This document shows, piece by piece, positions 1 to 5,667 of a stretch of DNA of 7,860 bases (the first letter of the stretch is position 1; each line of letters starts with the position of its first letter). The DNA lies in NCBI GenBank assembly GCA_946480705.1, contig CAMLLF010000157.1:1-7860 (forward strand), read 5' to 3'. A program made the position numbers and the translations under genes. The notes beneath the pieces are model-generated. The model was not told the DNA's origin and did no database searches. It was given only the letters and a program-made list of their open reading frames with translations. The DNA comes from an uncultured Lysobacteraceae bacterium. GTDB taxonomy: Bacteria > Pseudomonadota > Gammaproteobacteria > Xanthomonadales > Rhodanobacteraceae.

Positions 1-1089
1 CTGTCGGAACTCGCGCCCGACGCGCCCGACACCTACACGGTGAAGCGCGGAGACACCCTCTGGGACATCTCGGCCCGCTTCCTCAAGAAACCGTGGCTCT
101 GGCCGGAGATCTGGCAGGCCAACCCGCAGGTCGAGAACCCGCACCTGATCTATCCGGGCGACGTGCTCAACCTCTCCTATCTGAACAACGGCGGCGCCCG
201 CCTGACCGGCGGCGGCCCCCGCGTACGTCGCGAGCCGCTCGAGGATGCGATCCAGCCGATCAATCTCAAGGACATCGAGCAGTTCCTCAAGAACATGCGC
301 GTCGTCGACGAGAACACGTTCAAGGGCCTGCCCCACATCGTCGCGGTCGAAGAGAACAAGCTGCGCGCAGTCAACGGCAACCTCGCCTACGTGCGCGGCC
401 TCGATGCGAAGCCCGGCGATGCGTTCGTGATCGTCCGTCCGACGCACCTGTACTACTCCGTCGAAGGCAAGAAGGGCAATCCGCCGACGACGCACGCGCG
501 CGTGCTCGACACGACGCACGGCCAGAACAAGATGCTCTGGCACAACAATCCGGTCAAAAACATGTTCGGGCGGAACTCGAGCATCCTCGGCTACGAAGTG
601 CAGGTCATCGCCAACGCGCAGGTCACGCGCACCGGCGATCCGAGCTCGCTGCTGATCACCTATTCCGCCTACGAGATCCGTCCCGGCGACCTGATCATGC
701 CGATCGAGGATCGCCCGTACGACTCGCAGTATTTCCCGCACGCGCCCAAGAGCGTGCCGACGAGCTTCGAAGTGCTCGCGTTCACCGACGCGCTCAACGC
801 GATCGGTCCGAAGCAGGTCGTCGCGCTGTCGCGCGGTTCGGCCGACGGCATCGAGAACGGCCAGACCTTCTCGATCTACCACCCGGGCGAGCGCATCACG
901 GACCAGTACAAATATCCCGAAGGCGGTGCGCGCAACTTCTTCAACCCGAACGATTCGAAGGTCACGCTGCCGGCCGAGTACATCGGTCACGTGATGATCT
1001 TCCGCACGTTCGACCGCGTGAGCTACGGCCTCGTCATGGACGGCCTGCGTCCGGTGCACCTGCACGACGTGCTGACCGCGCCGGAATGA
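1..1089 (+). CDS. LysM peptidoglycan-binding domain protein (5' partial)
   Basis: The reading frame is open from the first base of the window, so the start codon and any signal peptide lie upstream; 362 residues are visible, ending at TGA 1087-1089. A single LysM module occupies visible residues about 12-59, from YTVKRGDTLWDIS through the LIYPGDVLNL end. That module binds the glycan backbone of peptidoglycan, so the protein most likely acts in the periplasm or at the cell wall. The remaining ~300 residues form a soluble, mixed-composition region with no membrane segment and no catalytic motif that I recognise. The family is usually annotated only as a LysM protein next to dprA, and its precise role is not known to me. 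An internal GTG at 40 would begin inside the LysM module, so it is not the true start. Transcription appears to stop at the terminator at 1150-1178. Confidence 0.9.
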   Translation: MSELAPDAPDTYTVKRGDTLWDISARFLKKPWLWPEIWQANPQVENPHLIYPGDVLNLSYLNNGGARLTGGGPRVRREPLEDAIQPINLKDIEQFLKNMRVVDENTFKGLPHIVAVEENKLRAVNGNLAYVRGLDAKPGDAFVIVRPTHLYYSVEGKKGNPPTTHARVLDTTHGQNKMLWHNNPVKNMFGRNSSILGYEVQVIANAQVTRTGDPSSLLITYSAYEIRPGDLIMPIEDRPYDSQYFPHAPKSVPTSFEVLAFTDALNAIGPKQVVALSRGSADGIENGQTFSIYHPGERITDQYKYPEGGARNFFNPNDSKVTLPAEYIGHVMIFRTFDRVSYGLVMDGLRPVHLHDVLTAPE

Positions 1090-1100
1090 GTCTCGCGCCG

Positions 1101-1130
1101 CGGAAGGCCAGGAATATTCCGAGCCTTCCG
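1101..1130. repeat. 30-bp nested inverted repeat downstream of the LysM gene
   Basis: CGGAAGGC (1101-1108) pairs perfectly with GCCTTCCG (1123-1130). The perfect palindrome GGAATATTCC (1111-1120) lies between them on the same centre, with only the CA/GA positions unpaired. It begins 11 bases after the LysM stop codon and 20 bases before the terminator. It could be an extra 3' hairpin that protects the mRNA end, or a protein-binding dyad. The symmetry is seen directly; the function is inference. Confidence 0.6.
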
Positions 1131-1149
1131 CCCGCCGTTTCCGAGCCAG

Positions 1150-1178
1150 AAGCGCCGGCGCAAGCCGGCGCTTTTTTT
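1150..1178 (+). terminator. Rho-independent terminator after the LysM gene
   Basis: AAGCGCCGGC (1150-1159) and GCCGGCGCTT (1164-1173) form a perfect 10-bp stem closed by a GCAA tetraloop (1160-1163). The stem runs directly into a tract of seven T (1172-1178). This is a canonical intrinsic terminator, and it separates the LysM gene from dprA, whose start codon lies only 23 bases further on. The GNRA-type loop should add stability to the hairpin. Confidence 0.93.
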
Positions 1179-1189
1179 GTGCGCGTTCC

Positions 1190-1195
1190 TACACT
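1190..1195 (+). promoter_or_regulatory. Possible -10 element for a leaderless dprA transcript
   Basis: TACACT matches four of six bases of TATAAT, including the key first T, second A and last T, and it ends six bases before the dprA ATG at 1202. A start about seven bases downstream of a -10 element would fall on the ATG itself. The region 1179-1201 shows no purine-rich Shine-Dalgarno sequence, which fits a leaderless mRNA. No clear -35 hexamer is visible at the right distance, because that position is occupied by the terminator stem. This is inference only. Confidence 0.35.
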
Positions 1196-1201
1196 GGCCG
1201 C

Positions 1202-2353
1202 ATGAGCGCTTCGACGCCCGACACTGCCGAAACCCACGCCTGGCTCGTGCTGCTGCGCGCGCCGGGCCTGGGCGCCGCCGGCCTGCGCAGCCTGGTGACG
1301 CGTGCCGGCGGCGCGGCCGCGGCGCTGGCGGACATCGAGCGGCTGCGGCGCGAGTTCGCACTCGGCGACGAGACGCTGGCCCGGCTGCGCGCGCCGGACC
1401 GCGTGCGCGTCGACGCCGACCTCGACTGGCTCGCGGCGGCACCGGACCGGCGCCTGCTGACCTGGGACGACGCCGACTATCCCGCGCTGCTGCGCGAGGC
1501 CGGCGCCGCTCCGGCGGCACTGTTCGTGACTGGCGACATCAGCCTGCTCTGGCGTCCGCAGATTGCGATCGTCGGTGCGCGCAGTGCGACGGCCGGCGGG
1601 CTCGCGAACGCACGCAGCTTTGCCGCGCACCTGGCCTCGGCAGGGTTCGTCGTGACCAGCGGGCTGGCCGACGGCGTCGACGGCGCCGCGCACGCGGCCG
1701 CGCTCGACGCGGGCGGCGCTACGGTTGCCGTCACGGGCACCGGGCCGGATCTCGTCTATCCGCGGCGCAACGGCGCGCTTGCGGCACGCATCGCGGCCGC
1801 GGGCGCCGTCGTTACCGAATTCCCGCCGGGCATCGAGGCGCGCCCGGCACACTTCCCGCGACGCAACCGCGTGATCGCCGGACTGTCGCTCGGCGTGCTC
1901 GTCGTCGAGGCCGGCGTCCAGTCGGGCTCGCTGATCACGGCGCGCCTGGCCGGGGAGCAGGGCCGCGAGGTGTTCGCGCTGCCGGGGTCGATCCACAACC
2001 CGCTCGCGCGCGGATGCCACCAGCTGATCCGGCAGGGTGCGCGGCTCGTCGAGACCGCGACCGAGATCGTCGACGAGCTCGCCCCGCTCGCCCGCGCGCT
2101 CGGCGAACGGCTGCGCGAGCGGCTGGACGCTCCGGTGCCGACGGCCGAAGCGGGCCCTGTCGCCATGCCGGCAGCGGCGCGCGACGCCGACTACACCCGC
2201 GTGCTGGCAGCGCTGGGCCACGACCCGGTCAGCCTCGACGAGCTCGCCGCGCGGACCGGATTCGGCGTGCCGGCGCTGTCGTCGATGCTGTTGCTGCTTG
2301 AACTCGACGGCGATGTCACCAGTGTCGGCGGAGGGCGCTACCAGCGGCTCTGA
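1202..2353 (+). CDS. dprA: DprA/Smf DNA-processing protein
   Basis: This 383-residue protein is close to the usual length of the family (about 370-390). DprA binds incoming single-stranded DNA in the cytoplasm, protects it and loads RecA during natural transformation; homologues also occur in non-competent bacteria. An N-terminal helical region (residues ~1-90) precedes the DprA Rossmann-type core. Core signatures are VGARSAT (124-130), SGLADGVDGAAH (153-164), FPRRNRVIAGLS (218-229), SGSLITA (241-247) and ALPGSIHNP (259-267). A C-terminal winged-helix module (about 330-381, DPVSLDELAARTGF) matches the DML1-like domain of longer DprA proteins. The ATG at 1202 gives the expected N terminus, and no Shine-Dalgarno sequence precedes it. 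The gene lies downstream of a strong terminator, so it needs its own promoter. All family motifs are present and the reading frame is intact. Confidence 0.96.
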   Translation: MSASTPDTAETHAWLVLLRAPGLGAAGLRSLVTRAGGAAAALADIERLRREFALGDETLARLRAPDRVRVDADLDWLAAAPDRRLLTWDDADYPALLREAGAAPAALFVTGDISLLWRPQIAIVGARSATAGGLANARSFAAHLASAGFVVTSGLADGVDGAAHAAALDAGGATVAVTGTGPDLVYPRRNGALAARIAAAGAVVTEFPPGIEARPAHFPRRNRVIAGLSLGVLVVEAGVQSGSLITARLAGEQGREVFALPGSIHNPLARGCHQLIRQGARLVETATEIVDELAPLARALGERLRERLDAPVPTAEAGPVAMPAAARDADYTRVLAALGHDPVSLDELAARTGFGVPALSSMLLLLELDGDVTSVGGGRYQRL

Positions 2354-2529
2354 CTTCGCCGCCGCCCATGCTGGACCCCGTCGCGCTGTCATTCAGTCTG
2401 GCTTGACAGCACCGAGCGGCCTGTGTGCACGATGAAAAAAGAGGACGCCGGACAGTGCGTCCGCCCCATGCAATCGACCCAGCGGTTACCGGTACGCCGA
2501 TAGCCCGCGCAGAGGACGCGCCACCCGCA
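2354..2529 (+). promoter_or_regulatory. topA upstream region: -35-like TTGACA within a dyad
   Basis: These 176 bases between dprA and topA hold no convincing gene. A perfect TTGACA lies at 2403-2408, but the hexamers 16-19 bases downstream (such as CACGAT at 2428-2433) are poor -10 matches. The TTGACA overlaps a perfect dyad, GCTGTCA (2385-2391) with TGACAGC (2404-2410), separated by 12 bases. Further down, GGACGC (2443-2448) and GCGTCC (2457-2462) could form a small leader hairpin. A weak AGAGGA (2511-2516) lies 13 bases before the topA ATG, rather far for a ribosome binding site. The region probably holds the topA promoter and leader; that reading is inference. Confidence 0.4.
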
Positions 2530-3738
2530 ATGGCCAAGAACCTACTCATCGTCGAATCGCCAGCCAAGGCCAAGACGATCAACAAGTATCTCGGCAAGGA
2601 CTTCACGGTCCTTGCCTCCTACGGCCATGTGCGCGATCTCGTGCCCAAGGAAGGCGCCGTCAACCCCGACCAGAAGTTCGCGATGCAGTACGCGGTCATC
2701 GACAAGAACGAAAAGCATGTCGATGCGATCGCCAAGGCGGCAGCCAAGGCCGAAGCCCTCTACCTCGCGACCGACTTGGATCGCGAAGGCGAGGCCATCA
2801 GCTGGCACATCAGCGAGATCCTGCGCGAGCGCGGCCTGCTCGAGGGCAAGGACGTGCACCGGGTGGTGTTCTCCGAGATCACGCCCAAGGCGATCAAGGA
2901 CGCGGTGGACCATCCGCGCGAACTCTCGCTCGACCTCGTGAACGCGCAGCAGGCGCGCCGCGCGCTCGACTACCTCGTCGGTTTCAACCTGTCGCCGGTG
3001 CTCTGGCGCAAGGTCCAGCGCGGTCTGTCCGCGGGCCGCGTGCAGTCGCCGGCGCTGCGCATGATCGTGGAGCGCGAGGAAGAGATCGAAGCCTTCAAGG
3101 CGCGCGAATACTGGAGCATGGACGCCGAACTCGCGCACGCGACGACGCCGTTCCGCGCCCGCCTGCTGCGGCTTGCGGGCAAGAAGTTCGAACAGTTCGA
3201 CCTGACCGAAGCCGGCTCGGCCTACGCCGCACGCGACACGCTGTACGCCGCGGCCGGGGCGACGCGCATCGCCGGCAACGACACGCCGTTCGATACCGAC
3301 GCGCCGGTCTGGCACGGTGGCCAGCTCGTCGTCGCCGACGTGCAGTCGCGCGAACGCAAGCGCCGCCCGGCCGCGCCGTTCACGACCTCGACTCTGCAGC
3401 AGGAAGCCGCGCGCAAGCTCGGCTTCACGACAAGCCGCACGATGCGCCTCGCGCAGCAGCTCTATGAAGGCATCGCGATCGGCGACGAGGGCGTGGTCGG
3501 TCTGATCACCTACATGCGTACCGACTCGACGAGCCTGTCCGACGACGCCATCGGCGAGCTGCGCGACGTGATCCGGCGCGACTACGGCGCGAAGGCGCTG
3601 CCCGAAGCGCCGAACGTCTACAAGACCAAGTCCAAGAACGCGCAGGAAGCCCACGAAGCGATCCGGCCGACGTCGGCGATGCGCCGCCCGGCCAGCGTCG
3701 CGAGCTCAGCGACGAGCAGCGCAAGCTCTACGAGCTGA
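2530..3738 (+). CDS. topA: TopA N-terminal part: TOPRIM and catalytic tyrosine domains
   Basis: The ATG at 2530 gives the canonical start MAKNLLIVESPAKAKTI; the frame is open back to a GTG at 2425, but those 35 extra residues lack family character. The TOPRIM domain shows Glu9 in IVESPAK and the metal-binding DLDREGE at residues 82-88. NAQQARRALDYLVG (about 138-151) and SAGRVQSPALR (167-177) are type IA core motifs. The catalytic tyrosine is Tyr328 in GLITYMRTDST (codon 3511-3513), followed by Arg330, both as in E. coli. EAHEAIRPTSA lies just before the break. After residue ~391 the frame runs into 11 out-of-frame residues and stops at TGA 3736-3738. Alone this piece would lack the rest of the core and all C-terminal repeats, so it is unlikely to be a working enzyme. 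Confidence 0.85.
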   Translation: MAKNLLIVESPAKAKTINKYLGKDFTVLASYGHVRDLVPKEGAVNPDQKFAMQYAVIDKNEKHVDAIAKAAAKAEALYLATDLDREGEAISWHISEILRERGLLEGKDVHRVVFSEITPKAIKDAVDHPRELSLDLVNAQQARRALDYLVGFNLSPVLWRKVQRGLSAGRVQSPALRMIVEREEEIEAFKAREYWSMDAELAHATTPFRARLLRLAGKKFEQFDLTEAGSAYAARDTLYAAAGATRIAGNDTPFDTDAPVWHGGQLVVADVQSRERKRRPAAPFTTSTLQQEAARKLGFTTSRTMRLAQQLYEGIAIGDEGVVGLITYMRTDSTSLSDDAIGELRDVIRRDYGAKALPEAPNVYKTKSKNAQEAHEAIRPTSAMRRPASVASSATSSASSTS

Positions 3739-5084
3739 TCTGGAAGCGCACGGTCGCCTGCCAGATGCAGCACGCGACGCTGAACACGGTTTCGGTCGAC
3801 CTGGCCTGCGGCAAGGATTCGGCGTTCCGCGCGAGCGGCACGACCGTCGTCGATCCGGGCTTCCTCGCCGTCTACGAGGAAGGCAAGGACCAGAAGGCCG
3901 CCGAGGACGACGACGAGGGCCGCAAGCTGCCGCTCATGAAGACCGGCGACGTGGTGCCGCTGTCGGCGATCCTGGCCGAGCAGCACTTCACCGAGCCGCC
4001 GCCGCGCTTTTCCGAAGCGAGCCTCGTCAAGGCGCTCGAGGAATTCGGCATCGGCCGTCCGTCGACCTACGCCAGCATCATCCAGACCCTGCTGTCGCGC
4101 GAATACGTGACGCTCGAATCGCGCCGCTTCCGTCCGACCGACGTCGGCCGCGCGGTCAGCAAATTCCTGAGCGGGCACTTCACGCGCTACGTCGACTACG
4201 ACTTCACCGCGAAGCTCGAGGACGAACTCGATGCGGTCAGCCGCGGCGAGGAGGACTGGGTCCCGCTGATGCAGCGCTTCTGGTCGCCGTTCAAGGAACT
4301 CGTCGAGGAAAAGAACGAAACCGTCGACCGCTCCGAAGCCACCGGCGCGCGCGTGCTCGGCGACGATCCGGCCAGCGGCAAGCCCGTGTCGGTGCGCCTG
4401 GGCCGCTTCGGCCCGTTCGCGCAGATCGGCACGAAGGAAGACGAGGACAAGCCGCGCTTCGCGAGCCTGCGCGCGAACCAGAGCATCCACACGATCACGC
4501 TGCCCGAGGCGCTGGAGCTGTTCAAGCTGCCGCGCAATCTCGGCCAGCATCCGGACGGCACCGAGATCACCGTCGGCGTCGGCCGCTTCGGTCCGTTCGT
4601 CAAGCACGGCTCGGTCTACGCCTCGCTCAAGGCCGAGGACGATCCGTATACGGTTGAACTCCCGCGCGCCCTGCAGCTGCTGCACGACAAGGCCGAGGCC
4701 GCGGCGAACCGCGTCATCAAGAGCTTCCGCGACGGCGCGATCCAGGTGCTGCGCGGCCGCTACGGCCCGTACATCACCGACGGCGCGAAGAACGGCCGCA
4801 TTCCCAAGGACCGCGAACCCGAATCGCTGACCGAAGCCGAGTGCGTCGAACTGCTCGCGGCGGCGCCCGACAAGCCGGCGCGCGGCGGCCGCTTCGGCAA
4901 GGGCAAGGGCAAGGCCGAACCGAAGGCCGCGGCGAAGTCGGCCGCGAAGACGACCGAAGCCAGGTCCGCGGCGAAGAAGAAGCCCGCCGCAACGAAGACC
5001 GCCGCGAAAAAGGCTCCGGCCAAGAAGGCCACCGCCAAGAAGACCGCGACGAAAAAGGCGGCGACGAAAAAGCCCGCGTCCTGA
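3702..5084 (+). CDS. topA: TopA C-terminal part: core remainder, repeats and lysine-rich tail
   Basis: Homology in this frame begins at GAG 3702, with no start codon there; the first ATG is at 3765, which in the intact protein is the internal Met of ACQMQHATLN. The segment includes EFGIGRPSTYA, a conserved core motif that helps form the DNA gate, and LEDELDAVSRGEEDW. Three topoisomerase C-terminal repeats follow: GRFGPFAQIG (4401-4430), GRFGPFVKHG (4581-4610) and GRYGPYITDG (4755-4784). There are no CxxC pairs, so the zinc ribbons of the E. coli enzyme are replaced by zinc-free repeats. The end (about 4899-5081) is a basic tail of AAKK-like units. Such tails in other high-GC bacteria help DNA binding and processivity; for this protein that is inference. 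The stop is TGA 5082-5084. Confidence 0.85.
   Translation, partial: ELSDEQRKLYELIWKRTVACQMQHATLNTVSVDLACGKDSAFRASGTTVVDPGFLAVYEEGKDQKAAEDDDEGRKLPLMKTGDVVPLSAILAEQHFTEPPPRFSEASLVKALEEFGIGRPSTYASIIQTLLSREYVTLESRRFRPTDVGRAVSKFLSGHFTRYVDYDFTAKLEDELDAVSRGEEDWVPLMQRFWSPFKELVEEKNETVDRSEATGARVLGDDPASGKPVSVRLGRFGPFAQIGTKEDEDKPRFASLRANQSIHTITLPEALELFKLPRNLGQHPDGTEITVGVGRFGPFVKHGSVYASLKAEDDPYTVELPRALQLLHDKAEAAANRVIKSFRDGAIQVLRGRYGPYITDGAKNGRIPKDREPESLTEAECVELLAAAPDKPARGGRFGKGKGKAEPKAAAKSAAKTTEARSAAKKKPAATKTAAKKAPAKKATAKKTATKKAATKKPAS
4899..5081 (+). repeat. Low-complexity Lys/Ala repeat encoding the TopA tail
   Basis: About 60 codons of tandem degenerate units (AAKK, PAKK, TATKK) built from GCG/GCC and AAG/AAA, without exact long repeats at the DNA level. 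The last third is the most regular, alternating KKA, KKP and KKT blocks. It is in frame with the C-terminal topA segment and ends at its stop codon. Such tracts vary in length between close relatives. Confidence 0.7.
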
Positions 5085-5094
5085 GCACGGTCGC

Positions 5095-5655
5095 ATGCTC
5101 GCCGCCGAACTTGAAGCCGCCGCCGCCGCGCTCCGCCGGGGCGGCGTCGTCGCCTATCCGACCGAAGCCGTCTACGGACTGGGCTGCGACCCGCTCGCCG
5201 AAGCCGCGCTGACGCGTCTGTTTGCACTCAAGCAGCGCCCGCTGCAGCAGGGCGTGCTGCTGATCGCCGCCGACTTCGATCAGGTCGAACGCTACATCGC
5301 GCTCGATCGCGTCCCGGCCGACGCGCTCGCGCGCGTGCGGGCGAGCTGGCCCGGGCCGAACACGTGGATACTGCCGCGCTCGCCGGCCGCACCCGCATGG
5401 ATCGCCGGCGCCCATGACGGCATCGCGTTGCGCGTGACCGCGCACGCGCCGGCCGCCGCGCTGTGCCGTGCATTCGGCGGCGCCGTCGTGTCGACCAGCG
5501 CCAACCGTCACGGCCATCCGCCCGCAAGAACCGCCGCCGAATTACGTACTGTATTCGGCGACGAGCTAGACGCGATCGTCGACGCCCCGGTCGGGGGGCT
5601 TGAGCGCCCGACCGCGATCCGCGACGCTATCAGCGGGGAATTCGTACGACATTGA
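5095..5655 (+). CDS. tsaC: Threonylcarbamoyl-AMP synthase TsaC (Sua5/YciO/YrdC family)
   Basis: TsaC makes L-threonylcarbamoyladenylate from threonine, bicarbonate and ATP in the cytoplasm. TsaB, TsaD and TsaE then transfer the group to A37 of ANN-decoding tRNAs (t6A). At 186 residues it matches the short TsaC form (about 185-190 in E. coli) and lacks the extra Sua5 domain. Signatures are AYPTEAVYGLGCDP (20-33), the KQR triad (46-48) that grips ATP and substrate, WPGPNTWILP (85-94), ALRVTAH (111-117), STSAN (133-137) and a C-terminal PTAIRDAISGE. The ATG at 5095 starts 10 bases after the topA stop with no strong Shine-Dalgarno sequence, so translation coupled to topA is plausible. A run of codons rare for this DNA (TTA, CGT, ACT, GTA, CTA) lies at 5542-5568. 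All key residues are present. Confidence 0.94.
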   Translation: MLAAELEAAAAALRRGGVVAYPTEAVYGLGCDPLAEAALTRLFALKQRPLQQGVLLIAADFDQVERYIALDRVPADALARVRASWPGPNTWILPRSPAAPAWIAGAHDGIALRVTAHAPAAALCRAFGGAVVSTSANRHGHPPARTAAELRTVFGDELDAIVDAPVGGLERPTAIRDAISGEFVRH

Positions 5656-5667
5656 GGCCGGGGGGCT

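Larger units (their letters stand above)
2530..5084 (+). pseudogene. topA: DNA topoisomerase I, disrupted by one frameshift
   Basis: Two adjacent open frames together encode a complete bacterial type IA topoisomerase, which relaxes negative supercoils through a transient 5'-phosphotyrosine bond. The first frame holds through GTC GCG at 3697-3702. From GAG at 3702 homology continues one frame over, as ELSDEQRKLYELIWKR. Joined, the product would be about 850 residues, close to the 865 of the E. coli enzyme. The shift corresponds to a net loss of one base (or of four, for example one GCGC unit), and sits in a GC-rich run with no slippery heptamer of the X XXY YYZ type. Everything on both sides is well preserved, so either the break is very recent or it is a sequencing or assembly error. 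The second explanation seems more likely because topA is usually essential or nearly so. tsaC follows after 10 bases. Confidence 0.85.

Noticed and set aside
1034..2392. Long minus-strand open frame (452 codons) across dprA
   Set aside because: It is antisense to a gene with every DprA motif, is arginine-rich and low in complexity, and has no recognisable domain. Long open antisense frames are expected in DNA this rich in GC.
2432..2503. Small open frame of 23 codons (starting MKKEDAGQCV) in the topA leader
   Set aside because: It has no Shine-Dalgarno sequence, no attenuator-like terminator after it and no codon run suggesting a leader peptide. It cannot be separated from chance in this window.
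2425..2529. GTG at 2425 as an upstream start for topA
   Set aside because: It would add 35 residues without family similarity, while the ATG at 2530 reproduces the conserved TopA N terminus and places Glu9 exactly as in E. coli.
3690..3740. Programmed ribosomal frameshifting to make full-length TopA
   Set aside because: There is no slippery heptamer, no upstream Shine-Dalgarno-like stimulator and no clear downstream pseudoknot near the junction. Mutation or sequence error is simpler.
3618..5096. Long minus-strand open frame (492 codons) across the C-terminal part of topA
   Set aside because: It mirrors topA codons, and its Gly/Leu/Phe/Arg-rich repeats at one end are simply the antisense of the lysine-alanine tail. 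No motif supports a gene.
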